Notes: generated by a model not told the origin, from the sequence alone. 64,000 nt of DNA from CAWCCP01 sp963701245 (GCA_963701245.1 OY969576.1:868001-932000), one strand, 5' to 3'; positions 26,131 through 33,513 are shown, numbered from the stretch's first letter. Numbers and translations: made by a program.

Positions 26131-26923
26131 GCTGGCTGCAGACGTACAAGCGTGGGCAGCCACTGACTTTGAAGCCACAAACTGGTATCAATATCCTGAC
26201 CAATACGGCTTAGATGCGCCAACATCCTTACAAGAGCTAGCAGCTGTAAGCCCTAATCTTGCACCAACCCTATCTCGACTTTATGAAGCCAAGCAGTCCC
26301 TTGTATTAAGTAATGAAGCCACTCCAGAAGGTCAAAATGTTGGCGAGACGATGCATTTGGCATTCATACCTTGGCAAGCAATGAGAGACCACTTAACTGA
26401 CTTTGACCAATGGGTAAAAACTTTGAGGGATTCTCAGAACATTGCAACCAGCGATGATTACATTAATGATTCCTTGCTTGCCGCCATTAAGTCTAATCAG
26501 CCGTTATACCGTGACTCGGATCGTCCTACGCAACTACTAACTCCTACGGAGTACTTAGATAAGAAAATTGCTGAAGATGGTCCATGGGGCGTTATGCTGG
26601 TACAAACTAGTCAAGAGGCCGGTATCGAGCGAATAAAAGGTCAGAGTCCAGACGAAATGACCGGCAGTGGTTCACAACACCTAGAACTGGCAGACCAGCC
26701 CATTGATGCTATGGGCGTTTTTGAGTGGATTGCGCTCACCATGCAGAAAGACCCTAAAGAACTCTCTCCTCAAGATGTTTCGTGGCTCCTAGCTAACCGT
26801 ATGACGGTAGACGGCGCTCCGCGCGTGCCGGACGGCTACTGGGACGGCGGCCAGGTCAGGTCGTACTTGTACTGGGCTGACTACCAGGATGGCCTTGTGC
26901 GGGTTCGCCTCGCAGTGATGTAG
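25979..26923 (+). CDS. DGR target protein 2 (variable C-terminal domain)
   Basis: A 314-residue paralogue of the protein at 21623-22600. It has the same first 51 residues, a diverged middle (for example VGETMHLAFIPWQAM against VGETMRLLVMPWQAI) and the same C-terminal frame (VPDGYWDGGQVRSYLYWADY ending VRVRLAVM). Its variable residues differ from those of target 1. Start and stop are translationally linked to the vWA gene. No secretion signal is present. The pairing of each target with one half of the MoxR/vWA pair is notable. Confidence 0.88.
   Translation: MTTFRYPLPEAEPPSPWGGLSDEARTSLTRIAMGPSAANQLLTPNGNGAEGLAADVQAWAATDFEATNWYQYPDQYGLDAPTSLQELAAVSPNLAPTLSRLYEAKQSLVLSNEATPEGQNVGETMHLAFIPWQAMRDHLTDFDQWVKTLRDSQNIATSDDYINDSLLAAIKSNQPLYRDSDRPTQLLTPTEYLDKKIAEDGPWGVMLVQTSQEAGIERIKGQSPDEMTGSGSQHLELADQPIDAMGVFEWIALTMQKDPKELSPQDVSWLLANRMTVDGAPRVPDGYWDGGQVRSYLYWADYQDGLVRVRLAVM
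26813..26917 (+). repeat. DGR variable repeat 2 (VR2)
   Basis: Collinear with template bases 27285-27389 over 105 bp. By eye there are 15 substitutions, all at template A and none elsewhere. Five A positions are changed in VR2 but not in VR1, and five others the reverse, so the two repeats were diversified independently. The 5' boundary is about 5 bp shorter than that of VR1. Confidence 0.93.
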
Positions 26924-26998
26924 AGATTTTATTATTTAGTTATTAGTTCTTCTTTTCTCCTAAATTCTTATTATTTGCGCTTGCGCTCGAATTATTTT
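26918..26998 (+). repeat. Conserved 3' flank of DGR target gene 2, with GC hairpin
   Basis: This begins with the stop codon and an AT-rich stretch and contains GCGC-TT-GCGC at 26977-26986. It is near-identical to the sequence after VR1. The template repeat is not followed by it, so the tract marks the recipient sites only. Confidence 0.6.
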
Positions 26999-27279
26999 TG
27001 GATTTTAGGGTGCTTTTATGCTACCTTCATAAGTAAGGTGAATCGTGCTGAGATCAACGTAAGTTACTCAAGCGACCTAACACTTCTATTGACACTATAT
27101 GGCTGATAGCGTGCCTTCACAGGCAGACAGCGGGTCATGGTGCAACGGAAATCTTTCAAAACATCACTGGTGTTTATCCATAGGGTCATGCGCTTTGCAG
27201 TGACTCTGGAAACGGCAAACTACTGCCTATAGCAAGCTTGTGTGAGCACTACCTGCTATATCTGGACATGGATGACATA
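26999..27279 (+). other. Non-coding leader upstream of the DGR template repeat
   Basis: No frame of useful length lies here on either strand. The stretch precedes the template repeat in the template sense and would be the 5' part of the template RNA. A TTGACA at 27089-27094 has no good -10 partner at normal spacing, so I do not assign a promoter. Short stems can be drawn but none is convincing. Confidence 0.4.
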
Positions 27280-27389
27280 TTAGTGGCGATCCGCACGTGC
27301 CGAACGGCAACTGGAACGACAGCCAGGTCAAGTCGAACTTGAACTGGGCTGACAACCAGAATGACAATGTGCGGGTTCGCCTCGCAGTG
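27280..27389 (+). repeat. DGR template repeat (TR)
   Basis: A 110-bp template with about 27 adenines in the 105 bp shared by both VRs. The bases it would contribute to protein are rich in AAC codons (GNWNDSQVKSNLNWADN), the typical design in which A-to-N change yields many residues but few stops. Its 3' end shares 21 invariant bases with both VRs and then diverges (GTAGG rather than ATGTAG). It lies 11 bp from the end of the convergent avd-like gene. Confidence 0.93.
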
Positions 27390-27400
27390 GTAGGCGAATC

Positions 27401-27745
27401 TCAGTTACTGACGCTTTTGCGCCAGCCGGTGGCCATTCGGCCAATCTCTTGCAGTACTGCTTGCATCTGGAATACTTTTGTCTCACTGACGAGCTGTAAT
27501 TCCAGGTATAGGCGAAGTTTGAAGCACAATGTTTCAATCTGTGCGACACTCAATATCAAATATTTGGCCTTGTTAGGCTTAGGAGCATACTTAGCCATGA
27601 TTAAACTCTCAAGAGCTTGTAGGATAGTAGCCTCCGTGCTTTGGCCTAAGCCGTAGCGATGTATTTTAGGAATTTTTACATTACAGTCCACCAACTGTTT
27701 ATACAAATCGTACACTTTTAAGATTATGGGTAATTCAGATTCCAT
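27401..27745 (-). CDS. avd: Avd-like accessory protein of the DGR
   Basis: I choose ATG 27745 (114 residues) because AAAGG lies upstream and the family begins just before the ILKVYDLYKQL helix; a longer frame reaches 27820. The product is all alpha-helical and has the Avd/bAvd four-helix pattern: a first helix, then KIHRYGLGQSTEATILQALE, two further helices and the C-terminal DEIGRM..GWxKS-type ending (QEIGRMATGWRKS). Avd binds the reverse transcriptase and template RNA. The gene is antisense to the first 20 bp of the RT gene and converges on the TR, which is an unusual layout. Confidence 0.82.
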   Translation of the reverse strand: MESELPIILKVYDLYKQLVDCNVKIPKIHRYGLGQSTEATILQALESLIMAKYAPKPNKAKYLILSVAQIETLCFKLRLYLELQLVSETKVFQMQAVLQEIGRMATGWRKSVSN

Positions 27746-28503
27746 CGATTTTAGCCTTTCTAACTTATATAGAAGTTGGTATGCCTTTCGGCGTGGTAAA
27801 CGTGCGAGTAGCGAGATCATTGCTTTTCAGTATTCGCTAGAGTCTAATATCGACCAACTCTCCCACCAACTGGCTAATAAAAGCTATAAACATGGTGCTT
27901 ACGCACACTTCATTGTGCAGGACTCCAAGAAGCGTGAGATTGCAGTTGCGCCTGTACGGGATCGGGTTGTGCATCGCCTTATCTATGATTTTCTAGTTCC
28001 ACAGTGGGACAAGACGTTCATTTTTGATGCCTGGTCATGCCGAAACAATAAGGGTCAACATAAAGCGATTGAACGGGCTTCATCCTACATGCAGAAGTAC
28101 GCTAACGGTTGGGTCTGGCGGTCAGACATAACCAAGTTCTTTGATAGCGTTGATCAAGAAACATTGCTGGAGCTGGTCAGTCGGCATACTAAATGCAACG
28201 ACGCTTTATGGCTAATCCAAGAAGTCCTAGCAAGTTACTCCAAAAATGAGCCTGGACGAGGTATGCCCATCGGCAACCTTACCAGTCAGATCTTCGCCAA
28301 CATTTACCAGAATGAATTTGACCGCTTTATCTCGCATACCCTCAAACCAAGCGCCTATCTTCGTTATGGTGATGACTGGCTGTGTTTTAGCCCGAACCGT
28401 AACGAACTTGAAGCAATATAGTGCGCACCCAAAACTGCTCAACCCAATAAGATCTCTTTTCCGGTATAATCTCGGGTAATACCGAGGAAGAAGGAGGTCT
28501 TCA

Positions 28504-28797
28504 ATGCGAAGACAGTTCACGCCTGAGCAGAAAGCCCAGATAGCTCTCGCCGCCCTGCGCGGCGACAAAACCATTAACCAGATAGCGGCGGAGTATGAAG
28601 TGCACCCCACGCAGGTCAAGCAGTGGCGTGACGCCGTGAAAGCAACCACGGTTGAGACGTTTGCCGACAAACGGAAGGCTGCCACCAAAACGGCTGACAG
28701 CCAGAAACAAATCGACGAATTGCACCGGGTTATTGGCATTCGTGACGCCGAGCTCGAATGGCTTAAAAAAAAGATCCATCGTGACCTGGGGCTGTGA
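28504..28797 (+). CDS. IS3-family transposase orfA
   Basis: A 97-residue protein with the IS3/IS911 helix-turn-helix (TINQIAAEYEVHPTQVKQWR) and a C-terminal coiled-coil (QIDELHRVIGIRDAELEWLK). GAAGGAGGTC precedes the ATG as a strong ribosome binding site. It ends KKKIHRDLGL. A run of eight A residues at about 28764-28771 lies inside the overlap with orfB and could act as a slippery site. Confidence 0.88.
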   Translation: MRRQFTPEQKAQIALAALRGDKTINQIAAEYEVHPTQVKQWRDAVKATTVETFADKRKAATKTADSQKQIDELHRVIGIRDAELEWLKKKIHRDLGL

Positions 28798-29773
28798 GCC
28801 ACCGCCTGCCCGTACTACTACCCTCCAGCCGTTTCACCTCCGCGACCTTGCTGGCCTCATCGAGCCGGATAACCCCAGCCTAACCGTCACCAGGCAAACC
28901 GAGCTGCTCGGGTTGGCCCGTCGAACCTACTACTACCAACCGGCAGCGAGCATGCGGGCCGAACTGCTTCTCAAACGGGACATGGATGCCGTTGACGCCA
29001 TATACACCGACTACCCGTTTTACGGTTACCGGAGGATGGGCTTGGAGCTAGGCGAGCGGTTCGGTATCGAACTTGGTAGAAAGCGAATCCGTACCCTCAT
29101 GCGCCTCCTCGGGCTGGAAGCGATCTACCCGAAGCCGAACACCAGTAAGCCTGGTGTCGGCGCCGGCCATACGGTCTATCCGTATCTACTGCGCGGCGTC
29201 ACAGCCGGGTATCCGAACCATGTCTGGGGGACGGACATCACGTACATCCGTACCCAAGAAGGCTTTGTATACCTGGTCGCCTTCATCGACTGGTTTAGCC
29301 GCTATGTAGTGAGCTGGGCCTTGAGCGATACGCTTCAGAACGGGTTCGTATTGCAAGCGCTCAAGGATGCACTGTGCTTCGTGGACGACTGCGGATTACC
29401 GATACCGGACGTCTGCAACTCGGATCAGGGTAGCCACTTCACGAGCGAGGCATACACCGCATTGCTCGAACGGGCAGGCGTACGGATTAGCATGGATGGG
29501 CGTGGCAGATGCCTGGACAATATCTTCACCGAGCGGTTGTGGCGCAGCGTGAAATACGAGAACGTCTTTCCAAGCTCGTACCGCAACCTGGAAGATGCGC
29601 AAGCGGGTCTGGCCGAGTACTTCCGCTTCTACAACAACAAGCGCCGGCACCAAAGTCTTGACTACCAAACGCCAACGGAAGTATATTTCGAACTACGAAC
29701 CGCTCACAACCGCACCGGCTTCGTACCAATACAACCACTACCGGAAGAGATCTACGACAAAGCGGTTATGTGA
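28652..29773 (+). CDS. IS3-family transposase orfB (DDE integrase)
   Basis: The homologous part begins at about 28830 (DLAGLIEPDNPSLTVTRQ); the earlier part of this frame overlaps orfA and is probably not translated by itself. The integrase core has D at GTDITYIRT, D at CNSDQGSHF and E at FTERLWRSVKYE, followed by YNNKRRHQSLDYQTP. The frame is +1 relative to orfA, so a +1 or -2 shift at the A8 run, or internal initiation, would be needed. No active-site residue is missing. Confidence 0.88.
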   Translation: MRRLPTNGRLPPKRLTARNKSTNCTGLLAFVTPSSNGLKKRSIVTWGCEPPPARTTTLQPFHLRDLAGLIEPDNPSLTVTRQTELLGLARRTYYYQPAASMRAELLLKRDMDAVDAIYTDYPFYGYRRMGLELGERFGIELGRKRIRTLMRLLGLEAIYPKPNTSKPGVGAGHTVYPYLLRGVTAGYPNHVWGTDITYIRTQEGFVYLVAFIDWFSRYVVSWALSDTLQNGFVLQALKDALCFVDDCGLPIPDVCNSDQGSHFTSEAYTALLERAGVRISMDGRGRCLDNIFTERLWRSVKYENVFPSSYRNLEDAQAGLAEYFRFYNNKRRHQSLDYQTPTEVYFELRTAHNRTGFVPIQPLPEEIYDKAVM

Positions 29774-30076
29774 GCAGAGTGGGGAGCGCAGCATACAATC
29801 AGGCGAAAGGCAATAGTATTTCTGTCTGAAGCCCTCAAACTCACTGTCAGCCAGAAGTTGGACATTATCCGACCAGCTCGTAACGGCGTGACCTACCTTG
29901 GCATTGATCTCTGGCCAAACGGACATCGCATTACAAAAGCTACGCAAGCCAGGGTGCGTCATAAAATTAAGCCTGGTAACTTTTCGAGTTACGATGCTTT
30001 GATACGACAATTCTCTAGCGAGCGTAGCATTAAAAGATTTTACTGGGACACCCTCGATATTATTTAGGTCTGGCAC

Positions 30077-30300
30077 TTACTGTAAGCTTACTTTCACTCC
30101 GCCCGATAACGCTGAGTCATGTAGCTCGGCTATCGTAGGAGTAACACCTTTGGGTAGGTCAAACACTACCATCCCGCTTACTGTGTTACCCGGGTTGATT
30201 GCGTTGAAGAATGTATTATCAGTTGGGCTAATATCTATAGTAGCTGTATCGTCAGACGAATACTTTTTATTGCTACTGTCGTAGAGGTATTGGCTGCCGA
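30077..30300 (-). pseudogene. C-terminal fragment of a DUF4352-like exported protein
   Basis: On the minus strand this reads FGSQYLYDSSNKKYSSDD, then NPGNTVSGMVVFDLPKGVTP, then ALSGGVKVSLQ and a stop. This is the C-terminal half of a DUF4352 immunoglobulin-like domain, which is normally attached to a signal peptide or lipobox. The N-terminal half is missing; sequence upstream belongs to a gene on the other strand. It lies directly behind the RT gene end. Confidence 0.6.
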
Positions 30301-30307
30301 AGGCGGA

Positions 30308-30904
30308 ATGCTCATAGTTAATGACGGAATATGGGGAGGCTATATCAATGATCGAGCACCGGAGATCAAGAAACGAAACGAGCTAAACCGACTTAGCTAT
30401 TTAGTAGATACGACCATTCTGCAACTTATAGGAGCTATTGATTACTCACCCGGCACAACTAACCCATCAACAGGTGATACTCTGCCTCCAGCGACCAAAG
30501 AGAGTTACTGGCAAGCGATATACGAACTCAGTAAGCTAACTCGATTGGAACGACGAGGATTCGGCAATAAAATGGCTGAGAAGCTAGAGCAAGCTACAAA
30601 GATCGGCATTGGCTACACACTGCTAAAAACTAACGACACAGACGCGATTTTGTTCCTGAGTACCAACAAACATCGCCAAGAAAGAACGAACGGCCTGTAT
30701 AATCTTGCGAGTATGGCTTACATTAAGCTTGGACTTAGCAAAATTACAGCCATAGCGACCGAACCTAAAGACGGGCCAGGAAGATCACTCGACGTTATCA
30801 TTCTCAGCGACGTCAAATTTGAAAATGCCGAAGAGATACTTAAGGAGGCTGAGGAAGCCTTCGCGCTGCCTAAGCACATAGAAGGTTACGAATATAGTGA
30901 TTAG
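30308..30904 (+). CDS. Hypothetical protein
   Basis: A soluble protein of about 198 residues beginning at ATG 30308; a TTG at 30290 is an alternative. It is mixed alpha/beta with no recognised motif. The C-terminal third (LDVIILSDVKFENAEEILKE) looks like a strand-helix unit. It is followed after only 3 bp by the next hypothetical gene, so both probably form an operon just downstream of the DGR locus. No function is proposed. Confidence 0.5.
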   Translation: MLIVNDGIWGGYINDRAPEIKKRNELNRLSYLVDTTILQLIGAIDYSPGTTNPSTGDTLPPATKESYWQAIYELSKLTRLERRGFGNKMAEKLEQATKIGIGYTLLKTNDTDAILFLSTNKHRQERTNGLYNLASMAYIKLGLSKITAIATEPKDGPGRSLDVIILSDVKFENAEEILKEAEEAFALPKHIEGYEYSD

Positions 30905-30907
30905 AGG

Positions 30908-31428
30908 ATGGGCATGAGTCGAGCCAGAGCATCTACTGACAGTCATATAAAGCATCTATTCTACGAGCTACGCATGCTATTAGGTGCCGCAAGTATGTGT
31001 ATACTCGCAGAAGAGAACGACTGGGGGAACGCAACCAACTTTTTCAAGGACTCGGTTTATATCCACGCTAGAAACCTCTACTCTTTCTTCACCGACCGAA
31101 CAAGAGATGATGTGAGCATTCAAGACTTCGGCCTTAATTGCGTGTACTCAGGACTCTATGACGATAAAAGAGAAGCACTCAATAGACGAGTTATGCATAT
31201 CAGCCCTGGCAGACCCACAAGGAATGAAACGGTTGAACCTATTGGTAGTAGTCAACTCAATGAATTAGTCGAGGAATTTACCACAGAGCTAGAAGCAATG
31301 TGGGAGATATATGGACCTTGCTAACTGACGATCCGAGCGTAAAGCACCTACTCACCACTGCATTGAAGGACGCTCGTGCCCAAGCAGATGACGATCTCAA
31401 TAAGATCAGACTAAAAATACTCATCTAG
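30908..31428 (+). CDS. Hypothetical helical protein, HEPN-like, with likely 3' frameshift
   Basis: The in-frame product stops at 31324 after 138 residues (MWEIYGPC). One frame over, the sequence continues without a break as LLTDDPSVKHLLTTALKDARAQ then ADDDLNKIRLKILI, up to TAG 31428. This prolongs the helical character and suggests a one-base deletion or a base-call error near 31320. The body is helical, with ALNRRVMHISPGR resembling HEPN-like helices (H near a helix end). The extended 3' end overlaps the convergent PLD-like gene by 18 bp. Function unknown. Confidence 0.5.
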
Positions 31429-31896
31429 CCCCACAAACCGTATCATTTGCCAAGAGAGCTGCGCTGATTCAATTCGGCGCATAACCTCCGAGCTGCTATT
31501 TTGCGAGAGCACATTTAAACTCCCCTCGTATAAAACCTTTCGATCAAGAATAACAAGCTTGCGGTGATGGCCCCCAGTATAGAGTACATGTACTCCTAAG
31601 CGCTGCAAACTGGCTAGCGCCCTACGTGCTTCGTCTCGATGATAACCTTCATCGTGTTCTTGCGGGTCGCGAGTATTAACAACTATCCGCACTTTACGTG
31701 CCTTCAGCTTCTGTAGTGTCGGTAACAGCTGGTTAAGCCTCCTATGCGTTATGAAGGGGCACTCAATAATCAATTCACTATGGCACTTGTTAAGATCCTT
31801 TAAGAATGTGGGGTAGAAAGTGCTTTCATCGTACAGGCTTGAGGCAAGCAGATCGGGTGAAGCAGCTTTTCGTCTTTGGAGAAGATTGCTTATCAT
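31411..31896 (-). CDS. Phospholipase D-like domain protein (single HKD-type motif)
   Basis: A 161-residue protein. Residues ~35-60 form the first PLD core strand (CHSELIIECPFITHRRL). A single HxK motif, HHRKLVILDRKVLYEGSLNVLS, sits near residue 110-130 as in Nuc/BfiI-like or single-domain PLD nucleases, which dimerise to form one active site. The N-terminal Asp of the motif (HxK-x4-D) is kept. Its start overlaps the end of the small upstream gene by 4 bp. This cassette is the best preserved of a family with many decayed copies in the window; a nuclease or toxin role is plausible but unproven. Confidence 0.75.
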   Translation of the reverse strand: MISNLLQRRKAASPDLLASSLYDESTFYPTFLKDLNKCHSELIIECPFITHRRLNQLLPTLQKLKARKVRIVVNTRDPQEHDEGYHRDEARRALASLQRLGVHVLYTGGHHRKLVILDRKVLYEGSLNVLSQNSSSEVMRRIESAQLSWQMIRFVGLDEYF

Positions 31897-32129
31897 GATT
31901 GCTCCTCCCGATTATTATTCTCATCTAGGAGCTGTCGCATAGTCTGAATGTCAGATTCGGCGTTTTCCCCTTCGTTTATATCTGTGTCAAAAGTTTGGAG
32001 TAAAAACCCTCTCCCCAGCCAATAGAACAGCATTGCATTTCCTACAAACTCACCCCTGTAAAGTAGGGTGTTTTTGGTTTGGTTATTTTGGGAGCATATA
32101 GAACTAACCAAACTTTCGTTTATAAACAT
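31893..32129 (-). CDS. Small partner of the PLD-like protein, unknown function
   Basis: A 78-residue frame overlapping the PLD-like gene by 4 bp. Its C-terminal half (FYWLGRGFLLQTFD...AESDIQTMRQLLDENNN) recurs in decayed form in many intergenic gaps, which argues that it once coded for protein. Its N-terminal half coincides with a repeated hairpin-plus-tail element, so the true start may lie inside the frame. No domain is recognised. It may be a regulator or antitoxin-like partner; this is inference from the overlap only. Confidence 0.45.
   Translation of the reverse strand: MFINESLVSSICSQNNQTKNTLLYRGEFVGNAMLFYWLGRGFLLQTFDTDINEGENAESDIQTMRQLLDENNNREEQS
32051..32115 (+). repeat. Hairpin-plus-tail intergenic repeat, copy 2
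   Basis: A CACCC...GGGTG stem around CTGTAAAGTA runs into TTTTTGGTTTGGTTATT and a tail ATATAGAACTAACCAAACTT. It is related to blocks at 13136, 44915 and 47168. In the plus direction it has the form of a Rho-independent terminator. Confidence 0.5.
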
Positions 32130-32182
32130 TACGATTCACCTCCGACAATGCTGCGGTGTGCCGTATTATAGATATATAGGAT

Positions 32183-33094
32183 ATGACAATAGAAATCCCG
32201 AAACAATTTGAAGAAGCAGTTATCAGAGAACGAGGGGCAGCCGGTCGCAAATGGCTCGACGATTTGTCTACAAAGATAAGTCAGTACTGCGACAGGTGGA
32301 AACTGATCGTAGAATCATCTGGTATGGTTCACCACGGTCATCTCGGCGTAGTCTTGCCCGTACGACGCGGCGATGAAGTCTGTGTATTGAAGCTGACCTG
32401 GGTCGATGAAGAGACAAAAGACGAAGCCTTGGCGCTCCGTACCTGGAATGGTAACGGAGCTGTTAAGCTCCTGGAAAGTGATGCAAACGAAGGCGTCATA
32501 CTGCTTGAGGCGCTGAACACGGAGAGAACACTCGGAAGCGTTCCCATTGATGAAGCAGTAGATATCTCTGCCAAATTGTTGCGCCGCCTGGCAATCCCTG
32601 CACCCTCTGGGATGCTTGAGCTCCAACCATATATAGAACGTCTGTCTCGGATTATGGATGAGCGTTGGCATCGCTTTGGCGAGCCTTTCGATAAAAACAT
32701 CTTGGACCGAACCCAGGAAGTAATCATTAAGCTCGCACCCTCGGCAGCTAACCTTATCGTCAACCAAGATTTGCATTACGATAACGTACTTGCAGGCACA
32801 AGAGAGTCTTGGCTCGTTATCGATCCGAAGGTCGTGACCGGCGATCCGGAATTCGGCGTGGCACCGCTGCTGTGGCGACGACCAGAACAAGCCGTTGACG
32901 CCAATGGCTTGACGAAGCGAATGGATCAGATTGTTCAGACAGCTGAGCTCGACAGAAAGCGTGCACTTGGCTGGGCATTAATGAGAACTGTCGAGTATTG
33001 GTTGTGGGCATTGGAGTTCGGTCTGACGGAGGATCCAAAGCGGTGTGAGCTGATTGTAAGTTGGTTGCTTACTATCCGCCGGGACGATATGTAG
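32183..33094 (+). CDS. Aminoglycoside phosphotransferase, APH(6)/streptomycin kinase family
   Basis: A 303-residue kinase. The N-lobe shows a VVLPVRRGDEVCVLKLTW strand with the ATP-binding Lys. The catalytic loop is VNQDLHYDNVLAG and the metal-binding segment is WLVIDPKVVTGDPEFGVAP, which is close to the streptomycin 6-kinase family and includes the characteristic IDPK. The C terminus is helical. The family phosphorylates aminoglycosides or related sugars; resistance has not been shown for this protein and metabolic substrates are possible. It is full length and stands alone. Confidence 0.88.
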   Translation: MTIEIPKQFEEAVIRERGAAGRKWLDDLSTKISQYCDRWKLIVESSGMVHHGHLGVVLPVRRGDEVCVLKLTWVDEETKDEALALRTWNGNGAVKLLESDANEGVILLEALNTERTLGSVPIDEAVDISAKLLRRLAIPAPSGMLELQPYIERLSRIMDERWHRFGEPFDKNILDRTQEVIIKLAPSAANLIVNQDLHYDNVLAGTRESWLVIDPKVVTGDPEFGVAPLLWRRPEQAVDANGLTKRMDQIVQTAELDRKRALGWALMRTVEYWLWALEFGLTEDPKRCELIVSWLLTIRRDDM

Positions 33095-33110
33095 GCGTGG
33101 AGATAGTTGG

Positions 33111-33210
33111 CTATTCATCGTCCTCGTCTGATTTATTTACAACATTAACACCTTCCAGACCTATTAAAGTACTATAACCGTCCCTTATGCCCAGCCATAG
33201 GATTGGATCC
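33111..33210 (-). pseudogene. Remnant of the WLG-type small partner gene
   Basis: On the minus strand: DPILWLGIRDGYSTLIGLEG, then VNVVNKSDEDDE and a stop. The same C-terminal end appears at 37641-37750 (HWLGIRDDYRT...VNVVDIS...EEEDYE). It is a variant of the WLGRG...TFD ending seen in the PLD partner. No start or body is visible. Confidence 0.4.
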
Positions 33211-33246
33211 AACTAAAAGAGTAAGGTTTAATTTTTGAAAATAAAA

Positions 33247-33513
33247 TTAAGAATTAGCGATAAAGTAACTTGCCTTGTCCACGAAACTAGGAGCGACATA
33301 AACGTCTTGATTATGATGAGCAAACCATTTCTGCAGCAGTAATGCCGTACCTGAAATAGCCCTCCTGACCTCAATTTCTGGGGATGGAAAGTTGCGGGAG
33401 CCGGCAAATTCTATTTCTATCTGACGAAGTGTAGCGCCATTCGAAGCTTCGCAATCGTCAAAGGTGATGCGTAAGCAGGTTTCAAACGCATCATTCAACG
33501 TTAAAAAAATCAT
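33247..33513 (-). CDS. Hypothetical protein
   Basis: An 88-residue soluble protein overlapping the end of the upstream gene by 4 bp (ATGA), so translation is coupled. I recognise no motif; predicted fold is mixed with a central helix (AISGTALLLQKWFAHHN). It is probably the second gene of a two-gene operon with 33510-34514. Confidence 0.5.
   Translation of the reverse strand: MIFLTLNDAFETCLRITFDDCEASNGATLRQIEIEFAGSRNFPSPEIEVRRAISGTALLLQKWFAHHNQDVYVAPSFVDKASYFIANS

Larger units (their letters stand above)
28418..29795 (+). mobile_element. IS3-family insertion sequence inside the DGR RT gene
   Basis: A 1,378-bp element flanked by the 4-bp duplication CAAT (28414-28417 and 29796-29799). Subterminal inverted repeats lie at 28422-28441 and 29771-29790 (TGCGCACCCAAAACTGCTCA against TGCGCTCCCCACTCTGCTCA, about 16 of 20 matching). 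orfA and orfB appear intact. It is GC-richer than its surroundings and different from the IS3 element at 17731, so it arrived separately. Confidence 0.9.
27726..30067 (+). pseudogene. DGR reverse transcriptase gene, split by an IS3-family element
   Basis: The 5' part (27726-28417) encodes RT motifs up to the catalytic box: DSKKREIAVAPVRDRVVHRL, WRSDITKFFDSV (first Asp), GMPIGNLTSQIFANIY with the G-x3-SQ form typical of DGR RTs near residue 180, and LRYGDDWLCFS near residue 213. The 3' part (29800-30067) encodes the thumb: LKLTVSQKLDIIRP, GVTYLGIDLWPNGHRI and a tail ending SSYDALIRQFSSERSIKRFY. Joining base 28417 to 29800 gives 960 bp with no frameshift or stop (319 residues), so decay after insertion is slight. 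The 5' part alone would end at 28421, just after YGDD and without the thumb; activity is unlikely. Confidence 0.92.

Noticed and set aside
27297..27656. 119-codon frame running through the TR
   Set aside because: Its first part is the template repeat itself and the rest is antisense to the avd-like gene; it is not a third target gene.
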